Below, piece after piece: positions 9,798 through 19,800 of a stretch of 64,000 nucleotides of DNA. Positions within the stretch are counted from its first letter, which is position 1; each line of letters begins with the position of its first letter. The notes under the pieces are model-generated. The model was not told the origin of the DNA. It made no database searches and was given only the letters and a program-made list of their open reading frames with translations. Made by a program: the position numbers and the translations under genes. This DNA comes from G963662605 sp963667005 (lineage in GTDB: Bacteria > Bacteroidota > Ignavibacteria > Ignavibacteriales > Ignavibacteriaceae). Where the stretch lies: the NCBI GenBank assembly GCA_963667005.1, contig OY762937.1:1798001-1862000 (forward strand). Reading direction: 5' to 3'.

Positions 9798-9821
9798 TAT
9801 CTGTCACAAGTCTGAAAATAG

Positions 9822-9853
9822 AAAGGCGGCCTCGATTGAGGCCGCCTTTTTTT
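9822..9853 (+). terminator. Rho-independent terminator after ftsZ
   Basis: A perfect 12-bp stem (AAAGGCGGCCTC / GAGGCCGCCTTT) with a GATT loop, followed by a run of T, 25 nt after the ftsZ stop. It closes the dcw operon. Confidence 0.93.
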
Positions 9854-9866
9854 ATGGTCAAACTTT

Positions 9867-9925
9867 TCCTAGCCCATGACTTAACCTGCCCGCCTCAGGC
9901 GTTCGGGCGGGGTCATGGGCTAGGA
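9867..9925. repeat. Short palindromic repeat with CCTAGCCCATGAC ends
   Basis: A perfect 14-bp inverted repeat (TCCTAGCCCATGAC ... GTCATGGGCTAGGA) brackets about 31 nt that contain an inner GC-rich palindrome (CCCGCC ... GGCGGG). The ends resemble those of the larger element near 40.2-40.46 kb (CCTAACCCATGAG), so both may belong to one repeat family. It sits between two convergent genes. Confidence 0.75.
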
Positions 9926-9935
9926 GCAAAAAGAA

Positions 9936-12020
9936 TTATTGAATTTTCTCCAGCACCTCATCTATTGAAGCTGTCGGCAGTTCGCACTCGCTGTTATGAC
10001 AGAGATAGAAAATCGGCTCTCCCTCAATATCATTCATATCGGTTGTGAACGGAGCAAACTCACAAATGGGGTTATTCTGAATCGAAGTATCTTTAAATAG
10101 AATTACCTTATTTGGATTATACGCGCTTATCAGTTCGCGCATATACCGTTTCAGATTAAGATTTGCTGAGTTTCCTGCAATAACAATTTCGACGCCGTTA
10201 TCCTGCATCATCTCAATGCCGGTCATGAAGTATGCGAAAGCTGATGGTGCGTTTTTTACAATGTGAGAAAAAGCTCGTGAAGCCGTTGTTGCTTCTTGTT
10301 CATAGCCGCCATTTCCGGTAAGTCTGTAGAGTTTTTGGAGGTTCGTCAACATAACAGAATTCCCGGATGGAATGGCACCATCGTAAACTTCTTTTTGGCG
10401 AATGATAAGTGACTCGGCAAAATCAGCAGTGAAGAAGAATCCGCCTGTTGTATCTGTAAAATGTTCCAAAACAGTTTCAGTCAGCTGGATAGCTTTTTCA
10501 AGATATACTGTTTTGAAGGAGGCTTCGTACAATTCGATGAAACCCCATATTACAAATGCATAATCTTCAATACATCCGTCATGTGAAACATCACCATCAC
10601 GATAGCGGTGTTTCAATCTGTTATCTGCGGTAATCATGGTGCTCATGATAAAATCTGCCGCGCGTTCTGCTTTATTGACATAGCCAGGATCGTTAAATAT
10701 TTTACCGGCACTCGCATACGCGGCAATCATTAAGCCATTCCAGTCGCTAAGAATCTTGTCATCCTTTGAAGGACGGACTCTCTTTTCCCGTTGATGGAAG
10801 AGAACTTCGCGGGCTTCTTTCATCTTTTCAGAAAGAGCTGCCTCATCTATGCCGATTTCCTGTGCGATTTCAGAAAATTCCCGTGTAATATGGATGATGT
10901 TGTCTCCGGTTGATTCTCCGGCGAGGGGATCAGCAAAATTCCCGTTATCTTCAATATTATATAAGAGAGAAAATGCTCCTGCATTGCCGCCGAGCAGACT
11001 CTTAATCTCATGTGCTGACCACATATAAAATTTACCTTCCTCACCTTCACTGTCAGCATCTTCGGCAGAATAGAAACCGCCTTCAGGTGAGGTCAATTCA
11101 TGGTCAACATAATTAAAAATTTCTTCAGCCGTTTGTCTGAATGGCGCATAATTGGTCGCGTGATATGCTTCCGAGTACGCATATGCCAACAATGCCTGAT
11201 CATACAACATCTTTTCAAAGTGGGGAACTAACCATTCTTTGTCCGTAGAGTATCTGTGAAATCCGTAACCAAGGTGATCGTAGATTCCGCCCTTTCTCAT
11301 TTCGACCAGCGTCTTAGTTACCATGCTAAGAGCTTCCGGATTTTTCGTTCGGTGATAATAACGGAGAAGAAATATCAAATTATGCGGAGTTGGAAATTTG
11401 GGCGCATTACTAAAGCCGCCAAAGTCCTTATCAAAGCGCTCTTGAAATTGCGCAAATGCAGCATTACATAAATCAATAGTAACTTTCTGGCCATCACCCG
11501 TTGGGGACACTTTCGAAAGATGTTCGGTAATTTCTTTTGCCGAGTTTAAAATATCTTCGCGCTGTTTTACCCATAGTTCGGTAATGCGGGGGAGAATATC
11601 GGTCAAGCCGGGGCGGTTGCCTCTGGTTTCACGGGGGAAATATGTACCTGCAAAAAAGGGAAGCTTATCCGGAGTCATGATTATAGTTAGAGGCCATCCG
11701 CCGCCGCCGGTCAACATCTGGCAAACAGTCATGTAGATAGCATCAATTTCGGGACGTTCTTCGCGATCAACCTTTATTGCAATATAATCTTCATTTAAAA
11801 AAGTGGCAACTTCATCATCCTCGAAAGATTCCTTTTCCATAACATGGCACCAATGGCAGGTCGAATAGCCTATCGAAAGAAATACCGGTTTGTCTTCGGT
11901 TTTTGCTTTTTCAAATGCCTCTTCCCCCCAGGCGAACCAATCAACAGGGTTATGTGCATGCTGCAATAAATAGGGACTCTTTTCATTAATAAGTCTATTT
12001 GACTTTTTCTCAGTACTCAT
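9936..12020 (-). CDS. Thioredoxin-fold protein of the YyaL/SPATA20 family
   Basis: Widespread protein with an N-terminal thioredoxin-like domain (DUF255) followed by an (alpha/alpha)6-barrel like those of carbohydrate epimerases; the biochemical role is not established. The start is placed at the ATG at 12020, which follows AAGGAA; an upstream in-frame ATG at 12053 lacks a good ribosome site. NEKSPYLLQHAHNPVDW (13-29) and the redox-like CHWC at 55-58 are diagnostic. The remaining ~550 residues contain repeated aromatic and glycine-rich helices including KDDKILSDWNGLMIAA. About 694 residues, normal for the family. Stands alone on the minus strand, with the nucleotidyltransferase gene 79 nt upstream. 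Confidence 0.93.
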   Translation of the reverse strand: MSTEKKSNRLINEKSPYLLQHAHNPVDWFAWGEEAFEKAKTEDKPVFLSIGYSTCHWCHVMEKESFEDDEVATFLNEDYIAIKVDREERPEIDAIYMTVCQMLTGGGGWPLTIIMTPDKLPFFAGTYFPRETRGNRPGLTDILPRITELWVKQREDILNSAKEITEHLSKVSPTGDGQKVTIDLCNAAFAQFQERFDKDFGGFSNAPKFPTPHNLIFLLRYYHRTKNPEALSMVTKTLVEMRKGGIYDHLGYGFHRYSTDKEWLVPHFEKMLYDQALLAYAYSEAYHATNYAPFRQTAEEIFNYVDHELTSPEGGFYSAEDADSEGEEGKFYMWSAHEIKSLLGGNAGAFSLLYNIEDNGNFADPLAGESTGDNIIHITREFSEIAQEIGIDEAALSEKMKEAREVLFHQREKRVRPSKDDKILSDWNGLMIAAYASAGKIFNDPGYVNKAERAADFIMSTMITADNRLKHRYRDGDVSHDGCIEDYAFVIWGFIELYEASFKTVYLEKAIQLTETVLEHFTDTTGGFFFTADFAESLIIRQKEVYDGAIPSGNSVMLTNLQKLYRLTGNGGYEQEATTASRAFSHIVKNAPSAFAYFMTGIEMMQDNGVEIVIAGNSANLNLKRYMRELISAYNPNKVILFKDTSIQNNPICEFAPFTTDMNDIEGEPIFYLCHNSECELPTASIDEVLEKIQ

Positions 12021-12098
12021 GTAATTCCTTTCAACGGCAAAAATGCCGGTCAATCAATTTCATATTATAGTATAGAACCGGGTATGTGGCGGATTAGT

Positions 12099-13466
12099 TC
12101 ACTGGCTATTCGTGTTGCTGTTTAGAGCAATTCGTAGCAGCTCCTCTACGTCTGTGCATCCGGTATCCAGTTGATACTGATACGCGGCTTCCAGCATAGG
12201 CTTAAAAGTTGAACCGGGTGCCAGGCCGCTTTCAATCAAGTGCCTGCCTTTAAGAACCGGTTCGATTTTATTAATGCCGAACTCCTCACCGTATTTAAGT
12301 GCAAGCGTATGGTCGGGAAAAATATCGTTAATTGTTCTGCCGCGTCTTCCTGAGGCATCTGCATGTGTCACCCATGCAAGTATTTGCAGGGGGATAGCAT
12401 TATGCAGCCGTTTCCATGCACCTTCTCCCGCGTTTTGTTTATATAACGCGGATGGCCGCATGTGCGTATTGACTATTGTCATGACACGATCAATCAATAA
12501 CGAATTATTGGTCATTCTGCGCAGGAACCTGTATGCAATATGCTGACCGATAACCTCATGCTTGTTGGACGAGAATGTAACCGGATCAGTTGTCTCAGGT
12601 TTGCCGATATCATGACATAACATGCCAAGCATGTATGCCATATGCCATTTTTCCGGAATGTGTGCGCGTAATTGTGCCGCATTATCAAGAACAATAAGCG
12701 TGTGTACCCAGACATCACCCTCCGGATGGTATTCCGGGTTTTGCGGGCAGCCGATCATTGCCTTCAACTCGGGAAATTTTTCTATCCAGCCGCAATCAAC
12801 TAGAAATTGCAAGCCGAGCGAAGGCTTGTCTGACCTGAGTAATAATTTTCGAAATTCTTCGAATATTCTTTCACGGGGAAGTGTATCAAAATCATCAATC
12901 ATGGACCGGCAAAGGGATATTGTGTCAGGATCAACAAACTTACCCTTACGGGGAAGCAGCTGCATAATACGCAATACACGCAGAGGGTCTTCTATAAAAG
13001 TCGCCGGATCGGTTGCCTTTATTCTTCCTTCTTCAAGATGTTTTAGTCCGTCAAAGAAATCAAGAATTTCTCCCGTGTGCAGATCAAGGTACATCGCATT
13101 AATCGTAATGTCTCTTCTGCGAGACGCCTCGATAGGTTCCAGATCGGGTACAAGATCAATGGTAAATCCTTTGTGTCCAATGCCGATTTTACTGTCCCTC
13201 CGCGGGATGGAGAAGTCGTATTCGACTTTATTAATCTTTATTTTGATAACTCCGAATGCTTTACCAACCAGATTCGGTGTGCCGAATTTCTGTAATATCG
13301 TCAGCAGGCTGTCATAAGAAAGCCCGTAGACCTCAATATCCCAATCCTTGATAGGCAATCCGAGGTGGTAGTCAATAACACCGCCGCCGACCAGAAGGCA
13401 TCTTCCGCCGGAGCCGCTTATTGAACTAACGATATTTTCAAGTTTTTTATTCTCGAATTGGAGCAT
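12099..13466 (-). CDS. CCA-adding enzyme / poly(A) polymerase-type tRNA nucleotidyltransferase with HD domain
   Basis: Class II nucleotidyltransferase that likely repairs or adds tRNA 3'-CCA. The N-terminal head has VGGGVIDYHLGL (26-37) and the metal-binding DWD (D41, D43). The usual form of the first motif is GGxVRD; here the Arg is Ile. RRDITINAMYLD (about 139-150) and an RNA-binding arm follow, then an HD domain with HTLIVLDN (about 254-261) and CHDIGKP (about 288-294). 455 residues is normal for bacterial HD-containing members. Could act on CCA, A only, or C only; the sequence does not decide this. Confidence 0.9.
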   Translation of the reverse strand: MLQFENKKLENIVSSISGSGGRCLLVGGGVIDYHLGLPIKDWDIEVYGLSYDSLLTILQKFGTPNLVGKAFGVIKIKINKVEYDFSIPRRDSKIGIGHKGFTIDLVPDLEPIEASRRRDITINAMYLDLHTGEILDFFDGLKHLEEGRIKATDPATFIEDPLRVLRIMQLLPRKGKFVDPDTISLCRSMIDDFDTLPRERIFEEFRKLLLRSDKPSLGLQFLVDCGWIEKFPELKAMIGCPQNPEYHPEGDVWVHTLIVLDNAAQLRAHIPEKWHMAYMLGMLCHDIGKPETTDPVTFSSNKHEVIGQHIAYRFLRRMTNNSLLIDRVMTIVNTHMRPSALYKQNAGEGAWKRLHNAIPLQILAWVTHADASGRRGRTINDIFPDHTLALKYGEEFGINKIEPVLKGRHLIESGLAPGSTFKPMLEAAYQYQLDTGCTDVEELLRIALNSNTNSQ

Positions 13467-13890
13467 TCAGCTAAATCTTTATAAAATAAGTACTAAAAAT
13501 AACCTAATCCGGACAAAGATACGAATTACCTGAACAAAAGGGGTAGAGATTTTTAACCCTCTTGAATGCTCGATGACTAATATTGCCTGTTCTTTAAATG
13601 ATCGGATAGGTATGTCATTCCGGAAAATCTGTCGGTTGGATGTTTCTCGAAGGAATATTCCGGTTCGACAGATTTATCCGGAATGACAACACATTTTGAT
13701 GCTCTGTTATAATGAAGTTTTTGTGATGTTTGAATTTTTACGGATTCCGGAATTGATAAATTTGATATATTAAAAGATTAAAATTTGCAGTTCGGGAAAC
13801 AACTGATGCATATTCAGTATTTCTCTATGACTTGTGCGATAGTCAAAAGTTCTGCGGTCATAGTTAATACATTCTAATAATGAGGCACTC
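13467..13890. other. 424-nt intergenic region between divergent genes
   Basis: Separates the minus-strand nucleotidyltransferase from the plus-strand amylase, so both promoters should lie here. No convincing open reading frame. It contains one long hairpin repeat (13613-13688, listed separately). A T/A-rich stretch lies at 13690-13860 upstream of the amylase, but I see no unambiguous promoter match. Confidence 0.7.
13613..13688. repeat. Hairpin repeat with TGTCATTCCGGA ends
   Basis: Inverted arms TGTCATTCCGGA (13613-13624) and TCCGGAATGACA (13677-13688) are perfect over 12 bp and continue inward with AAATCTGTCG (13625-13634) opposite CGACAGATTT (13666-13675), giving about 22 paired bases broken by one unpaired base. 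The same end sequence brackets a second element at 27333-27502, so this is a dispersed repeat, not a terminator of one gene. Confidence 0.8.
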
Positions 13891-16800
13891 ATGAAATATC
13901 GCCACCTTTTCATAATTGCAATGCTTTTTGCGATACTATTTTCTCTTCCACAAAAAGCACGCGCTCAAAGCACGCTAAACCGTTCCGATGCGTACCTGCA
14001 GGGATTTTATTGGAATTCACCTCCTGGTGGTTTATGGTATGATTCGCTTTCGGCATTAGCATCGCGGCTGTCCTCAGCTGGATTTGGCGCAATTTGGATG
14101 CCCCCACCAAGCAAAGGTGCCGGCGGAGCATTATCCATGGGCTATGACCCCTATGACCATTATGATTTTGGTGAGTATTCACAGAAGGGTTCGCGCGAAA
14201 CCCGTTTCGGAAGCCGTGCAGAACTTGAAAACGCAATTAAGACCTTTCATAAGGTGGGTATGCAGGTCTATGCCGATGTCGTAACCGAACACATGATGGG
14301 CGGCGAGCAATTCTGCAAGCGCGACTGTCCATCATTCAAAGATTCCGCATGGAACTTATTTCAATATCCTTACGGCTCGGGCAGATTTAAAAAAGATTCC
14401 ACGTTCTTTTATCCGAACCGGTACAATTGCGATACAACCGCTCCATTTCACGGCGCAGCAGATATTGCCTATCAGTTTGGTGTGTGGTTAGATAAAGATC
14501 AGACGAGGATTAAAGATAGCTTGATCGTTTGGGGACAGTATCTTAGAGAAGTTTTGGGATTTGACGGTTTCAGGCTTGACGCTGTCAAATCGGTTAACCC
14601 TACGTTTATGGGACCATTTGTAAAAGCGGCAAATCCAACGGGATATAATGTAGCCGAATATTATAGCGGTATGGATGATATCAAATACTGGCAATCTCAA
14701 ACAGCTTCAAACGGCGCTAACGTGTCTATGTTTGATTTTCCACTTCGGTTCGCTCTTGCCGATATGTGCAACACCACAAGCGGCACATACGATATGACAA
14801 ACCTTGACAATGCCGGACTTGTGAACAACGGTTTATCCGGATATTATGTTTCAACATTTGTTGAAAACCACGACCTTGACCGGACAGGCTATGACGGCAC
14901 AGTTGATGGTACAAATCTTCCGATTATTACCAACAAGGAAATGGCGTATGCATATATCATGTTTTCAGAGGGCCGACCCTGTGTCTTCTTTAAGGATTAT
15001 ATAGATTACGGCTTGTCTGGAAAAATTGATACACTCATGTACGTAAGAACAAAATACCTTGGCGGCGGGACAACAAAGCGCGGCGGGTTGAATGTTTACT
15101 ATATACGCCAGGACGGCAATACCGATCAGACCACACTTGCGAAGGATATATATGTCGCGAGGAGAGACGGCTACAACTCCCAGATAGGCGGCTACCTTGT
15201 TATCAATGATAACCCGACACAGTGGATGGACATCTGGGTAGATACGAAGGCGGCAGAGGGAAGTGTATATAAAGATTTTATCGGACATGATGCCAACAAA
15301 ACAGTAAGCGGTCCTTCTTATGTCGGAGGCCCTAACAGAGTTAAGCTATGGTGTCCGCCACGTAGTTATACACTATATGTTTTGGATACAACATCATTAA
15401 ACAATCCGCCTGCACTTAATCCTATCCCTGATCAGGTAGGTTATACCAATACACCGTTGAAATATCAGACAAATGCATATGACGTTGACAAACAAACGGT
15501 AACCTACAAATTAACAAACAATCCTGCATGGATGAGCATTTCAACTACAGGGTTGATAAGCGGGACACCCGCGATGGCAGATACCGGCATCTCAACCATA
15601 ATACTTTCTGTTTCTGATCCGGCAGGACTTTCCGTTTCCGACACATTTGTGGTTAAGGTTTATAAGAATTATTCACCGAAACTCGGTGTGGTAAAAGACA
15701 CATCCGCTATTGCGACCAACCGTTTTGAAATGACCGTAACCGCAACTGATGCGGACAAAGATTCATTGCTTTTCGGATTTTCAGATGCCCCTGCATTTCT
15801 CAGTGTAGGAAGTGCAAGCGGGATTATTGCCGGTACACCGGCAATAACAGATACAGGATTATACTCAGTACATTTATTTGTAACTGATTACAAAGGCGGG
15901 TATGATTCGTTGACATTTAAATTAACGATCAAAAAGACTCCCGACCCGATAATTAAAACATTCGGCAAACCGGTAATTGATGGCACTGTTCATGACGGTG
16001 CACCTGACTGGCTCAAGGATTGGAAATTGATAGCAGATTCAGATACCGACGGACATTGGCATCACGGCGATACACTCACGAATGAATTATACGGGCTGTA
16101 TTCAACATGGGATGCAGATTCTTTGTATATCGGAGTAAGTTATGATATAAACGATTTGTACAATACGCTCATCGTGTATATTGACGCCGGTATTTCTGGT
16201 GGAGTGGTAAATTTTAATTCTGTTACCTCAAAGTATCGTGGAGATTATGCAAAGAACAATAGGTTTAGAGCAACAGACGCTATTGATTTCTTTATAGCAG
16301 ATTATTATAAATCTGCACCGACGTTTTTTAAAACCTATAACGATACATCAGTTAACATAACTACAAAAATAAACGGTAAACGCGGCCCGCTTGGCAGGGA
16401 TATGGAAATGGCGGTTGCATGGAATGACATCTATGGTTTAGGTGCCGGATTAATTCCACCGGGAGTAAAATTAAAAATGGTTGCTGTTGTCGCGGGAGGA
16501 TTGAATTACGGATCCGGTGATTCATGTCCCGACAATCCTGACGTGGACGGCAATGCCGGACCGGATAGTCTAATCAACCTTGTTTCAATAACACCCGATC
16601 TGGACACCAATGGATTGCCGGATGCCACTGTTATCCTTAATGATGTTAAATCAGACAAGGTAGTTATCCCATCTGCCTATGCATTATATCAGAATTATCC
16701 TAATCCGTTTAACCCAACGACAAAGATAACTTTTGATCTTCCGCAATCAGGCGTTGTAAACCTTACTATTTATGATGTACTCGGAAGGAAAGTTGCCGTT

Positions 16801-16935
16801 CTGCTGAATGACTTTACTCAGGCGGGAACACATTCAGTGAGATTCAACGCCGCAAACCTTTCAAGCGGAGTTTATATATATAAGATAACCGCTGGAAAGT
16901 ACTCGGATTCTAAAAAACTGCTATTAATGAAGTAA
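13891..16935 (+). CDS. Secreted GH13 alpha-amylase, multidomain, T9SS cargo
   Basis: Extracellular glucan hydrolase. Residues 1-26 form a signal peptide (MKYRHLFIIAMLFAILFSLP, ending ARAQ). The GH13 barrel follows with nucleophile D230 in GFDGFRLDAVK, acid/base E256 in NVAEYY and D328 in FVENHDLD, so the triad is intact. Two Ig-like putative domains begin about 506 and 600 (each with a SGTPA/AGTPA-type motif). A further beta-rich region at about 690-920 (VIDGTVHDGAPDW..., WDADSLYIGV) looks like a carbohydrate-binding or DOMON-like module. The end (about 925-1014) is a T9SS sorting domain with YQNYPNPFNPTTKI and a KKLLLMK finish. 1014 residues. Stand-alone transcription unit with its own terminator. 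Confidence 0.93.
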   Translation: MKYRHLFIIAMLFAILFSLPQKARAQSTLNRSDAYLQGFYWNSPPGGLWYDSLSALASRLSSAGFGAIWMPPPSKGAGGALSMGYDPYDHYDFGEYSQKGSRETRFGSRAELENAIKTFHKVGMQVYADVVTEHMMGGEQFCKRDCPSFKDSAWNLFQYPYGSGRFKKDSTFFYPNRYNCDTTAPFHGAADIAYQFGVWLDKDQTRIKDSLIVWGQYLREVLGFDGFRLDAVKSVNPTFMGPFVKAANPTGYNVAEYYSGMDDIKYWQSQTASNGANVSMFDFPLRFALADMCNTTSGTYDMTNLDNAGLVNNGLSGYYVSTFVENHDLDRTGYDGTVDGTNLPIITNKEMAYAYIMFSEGRPCVFFKDYIDYGLSGKIDTLMYVRTKYLGGGTTKRGGLNVYYIRQDGNTDQTTLAKDIYVARRDGYNSQIGGYLVINDNPTQWMDIWVDTKAAEGSVYKDFIGHDANKTVSGPSYVGGPNRVKLWCPPRSYTLYVLDTTSLNNPPALNPIPDQVGYTNTPLKYQTNAYDVDKQTVTYKLTNNPAWMSISTTGLISGTPAMADTGISTIILSVSDPAGLSVSDTFVVKVYKNYSPKLGVVKDTSAIATNRFEMTVTATDADKDSLLFGFSDAPAFLSVGSASGIIAGTPAITDTGLYSVHLFVTDYKGGYDSLTFKLTIKKTPDPIIKTFGKPVIDGTVHDGAPDWLKDWKLIADSDTDGHWHHGDTLTNELYGLYSTWDADSLYIGVSYDINDLYNTLIVYIDAGISGGVVNFNSVTSKYRGDYAKNNRFRATDAIDFFIADYYKSAPTFFKTYNDTSVNITTKINGKRGPLGRDMEMAVAWNDIYGLGAGLIPPGVKLKMVAVVAGGLNYGSGDSCPDNPDVDGNAGPDSLINLVSITPDLDTNGLPDATVILNDVKSDKVVIPSAYALYQNYPNPFNPTTKITFDLPQSGVVNLTIYDVLGRKVAVLLNDFTQAGTHSVRFNAANLSSGVYIYKITAGKYSDSKKLLLMK

Positions 16936-16951
16936 TATGTCTCGAAATTCA

Positions 16952-16991
16952 GCAAAAGGCTCGTTTATGGAGAAATAAACGGGCCTTTTGC
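16952..16991 (+). terminator. Terminator after the amylase gene
   Basis: Long stem GCAAAAGGC(T)CGTTTAT ... ATAAACG(G)GCCTTTTGC with a 6-nt loop, 17 nt after the stop codon. The stem's own TTTT supplies a short U tract; the symmetry could allow function in either direction. Confidence 0.8.
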
Positions 16992-17155
16992 ATTTATTTT
17001 CATCTTAACTTTATATCGTCTGAATTTTTTAGTATATTAAATTCAGGATGACTTACGACTTCGTTGAAAATGTGAATTTTCTTCAAGATTTCATGAATTG
17101 TCCTCATTTTATTCAGCAACTCTAATATTTATTTCAAGTTTTTGAAAGGTATCTC

Positions 17156-17461
17156 ATGCCTTTACTTAAGGCATTGATTGTAGTTTGTATTTTCCTTATT
17201 ATTTCAGATGTGCAAGCTTCTGATGGTAGGAAATATTACAAAGTGACCGGACAAATACAAATGGTTGAAAACGAACCATTTGCTCATCCCGCTGTGTTTG
17301 TTAAGGGAGCAGCATTACATATTGAAGCTGATTCTTTGACGATAAAGGCATTAATTAAATTGCAGGGTGAGAAAGTCACACTTATTTACACAAAAAAAGT
17401 AAATAGACTTAGAGACACATATATTAAGGTTGTTAATTATAAACACATTATTAATAAATAA
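17156..17461 (+). CDS. Small secreted protein of unknown function
   Basis: 101 residues with a signal peptide (MPLLKALIVVCIFLIISDVQA, about 1-21) followed by a compact, strand-rich domain of about 78 residues (YYKVTGQIQMVENEPFAHPAVFV...). I do not recognise the family. A ribosome site (GAAAGG) lies upstream of the ATG at 17156. It is 12 nt from the metalloprotease gene and in the same direction, so the two are probably co-transcribed. An inhibitor or chaperone role for the protease is possible from context alone; nothing in the sequence proves it. Confidence 0.72.
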   Translation: MPLLKALIVVCIFLIISDVQASDGRKYYKVTGQIQMVENEPFAHPAVFVKGAALHIEADSLTIKALIKLQGEKVTLIYTKKVNRLRDTYIKVVNYKHIINK

Positions 17462-17473
17462 ACAGGAAGTACT

Positions 17474-19777
17474 ATGAAAAAAACATTACTTGTTATTTTA
17501 CTTGCTTTCACTGCTGTCACTTTTGGACAGGCTGTTATGCCCCTTTATGAAAACGGCACAATGAAACCAGCAAAAAAGCTCATGACCTCTGAAGAGTTTT
17601 TAAAAAACGAGAAATACAAAACTGATAAACTTGAACAGATGTTTCCCAATCATTTGCAAAAAATCGCAAAAAAAACAAAAAGTTGGGGCTTTACTGTCGG
17701 GAGTACTCACAAATGGTTTACGCTCAATCGAGTTACTGGAAATTATGAAATACTTTCTTCGACCTGTAGAGCAATCGGTACTAATAGTTACATTTTTGTG
17801 GAAGATTCACTTTGGAAAACTAAGGTTACACAGGCCGCGGTAGATTCTGTGAACAGAGCTTTTAATACCGCTACACCGAATACTCCAACTAAAGGGATTT
17901 TTCAGGTTGAAACCGAAAAGTTCGGCAGTGTGCCGGATGTTGATTCAGATCCTAGAGTGATTATTTTTATTCTTGATATCCGTGACGGCGCAACAGCATC
18001 GTCCGGTTCATATATAGCTGGGTATTTCCATTCGCTGAATGAATATTCAAATGCGGATTTGAAAGAGGCAGGTTATCTTCCAACAAGTAATGAATGCGAA
18101 ATGTATTACTGTGATGCGAACCCGGGAGATTTATTGACTTCTTCCGGAATTAAAAATGCAATGGGTACAGCTGCTCATGAATTCCAGCACATGATCCACT
18201 ATTACTATAATAATCTGTACAGCAGAAATCAAACTACTTTTATCAACGAATCAATGTCACAACTGGCTCCATACATCTGCGGTTATCCGCTTGATGGTGC
18301 TGCATCTTATTTTAACGATTCAAATGAGGGGCTTTTGACCTGGAGAAGCACTTCCGATCTCGTTCTCAACGATTATGCCCGCGCTCAAAGGTTTTCAATG
18401 TACATTTGGGATCGCTGTGGCGAAAGTGTAATAAAAAATATAATTCAATCCCCTCAGGCAGGCTTGGCAGGCGTTAAAGATGCTTTTGCAAAGGCGAGCC
18501 CGGCAATTAATTTGTCAACTTTCTTGCAAAACTGGTTCATGGCAGATCTGGTCGGCGATACAACCTTAAATACCGCCTATGGTTATAAAACGGCCGGACT
18601 TGTATATGCAACTCCTTCCGCAAATTATAACCCTAATGCAGCAAACAGCAAAGACACCATTAAAACAATGAGTGTAAAATATTTGGATTATGAACTTGGT
18701 AAAAATCTAAAAATCAATTTTGGTTCTGCATCCGATAAATTAAAAGTGAAGGTGGTTAAGTACGCGAGCTCCTCTTATGTTGTAGATGATGTACCGATAA
18801 ATACCGATTACGCAATTCCGGATTATGGTACAACTTATCCAGTAATTCAATTTGCCGTTATGAACACGGATACATCTAATTCAATTCCTGTTACTATAAA
18901 CTCCACTGGAACCCCACCAGCCAACGTTGAAATGGTGCGTTCAACAGATGAACCTACCGGCGTACTTCAGTTTGCTGTAGGGGATACGATTCTTGTCGGT
19001 TTTGACGGAATGTCCGGCAGCCAAATAGATTCGATTCATGTAGCCGTGAGACGGGCGGGGCCTACTATCACTCCTATTAACGCTTTCTTGGGACAAATCA
19101 ATGGTGATTATAATTCCTGGTTAGCTACCGGTACAAATCCAATTACGAAAGTACTAAATAGTTTTCAACTGGTTTCACCATTGAGCTCAAATCCCCCAAG
19201 TCCTTATCCTATTCCTTGGCCTAATTGGGTTACTGTAAAGTTTTCTCCGGCTTTGGATGGGACAAAAGATTTTGGAATCGCTGCAATAATTAACAAATTA
19301 TATTCAGATACTACAGCCCAAAATATTATGGCTAATGATTCAGCGAAGGGATTTAATTATAGCTGCGTTAAGGAAAAGGCTTCTACTTCAGCCACCACAA
19401 GAACGTGGTACATAATTGGCAATGGAGCAGGTAATTATTATAATTTCTTGATGCGTGCTTACATCAGTTTCCCAGGTGTGAACGGTGTTAAGCAGGTGGT
19501 TGAATTGTTACCGAAACAATTCTCTGTAGCTCAAAACTATCCTAACCCGTTCAATCCTTCAACAATGATTAACTATTCAATTCCGAAAGATGGGAATGTG
19601 AAAATCACTGTTTACAACACTCTTGGAAAGCAAGTTGCCGTATTGGTTGATGAATTCCAGAAATCCGGATCGCATTCGGTTCGTTTTGCAAATTCCAACC
19701 TTGCCAGCGGTGTTTATTTCTATCGTGTTGAATCAGGCAACAACGTAAAAACTCTGAGAATGATGCTTCTCAAGTAA
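17474..19777 (+). CDS. Secreted zinc metalloprotease with T9SS sorting domain
   Basis: 767 residues. Signal peptide about 1-19 (MKKTLLVILLAFTAVTFGQA). The zinc site HEFQH is at 235-239 within AAHEFQHMIHYYY, and about 20 residues on comes FINESMSQL, where the Glu is a plausible third ligand (gluzincin pattern). This layout resembles M30/hyicolysin-type peptidases, but the family is not certain. The middle ~350 residues are beta-rich without recognised motifs. The C-terminal ~90 residues are a T9SS tail with AQNYPNPFNPSTMINYSI and ending KTLRMMLLK. An extracellular or surface protease. Preceded by the small secreted gene and followed by its own terminator. Confidence 0.88.
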   Translation: MKKTLLVILLAFTAVTFGQAVMPLYENGTMKPAKKLMTSEEFLKNEKYKTDKLEQMFPNHLQKIAKKTKSWGFTVGSTHKWFTLNRVTGNYEILSSTCRAIGTNSYIFVEDSLWKTKVTQAAVDSVNRAFNTATPNTPTKGIFQVETEKFGSVPDVDSDPRVIIFILDIRDGATASSGSYIAGYFHSLNEYSNADLKEAGYLPTSNECEMYYCDANPGDLLTSSGIKNAMGTAAHEFQHMIHYYYNNLYSRNQTTFINESMSQLAPYICGYPLDGAASYFNDSNEGLLTWRSTSDLVLNDYARAQRFSMYIWDRCGESVIKNIIQSPQAGLAGVKDAFAKASPAINLSTFLQNWFMADLVGDTTLNTAYGYKTAGLVYATPSANYNPNAANSKDTIKTMSVKYLDYELGKNLKINFGSASDKLKVKVVKYASSSYVVDDVPINTDYAIPDYGTTYPVIQFAVMNTDTSNSIPVTINSTGTPPANVEMVRSTDEPTGVLQFAVGDTILVGFDGMSGSQIDSIHVAVRRAGPTITPINAFLGQINGDYNSWLATGTNPITKVLNSFQLVSPLSSNPPSPYPIPWPNWVTVKFSPALDGTKDFGIAAIINKLYSDTTAQNIMANDSAKGFNYSCVKEKASTSATTRTWYIIGNGAGNYYNFLMRAYISFPGVNGVKQVVELLPKQFSVAQNYPNPFNPSTMINYSIPKDGNVKITVYNTLGKQVAVLVDEFQKSGSHSVRFANSNLASGVYFYRVESGNNVKTLRMMLLK

Positions 19778-19800
19778 TGCATTCTTTAAAAACAACTGAC

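Noticed and set aside
12622..13317. Long plus-strand frame (231 codons) opposite the nucleotidyltransferase gene
   Set aside because: It is antisense to a gene with clear motifs and has a Ser/Arg-rich composition typical of a shadow frame.
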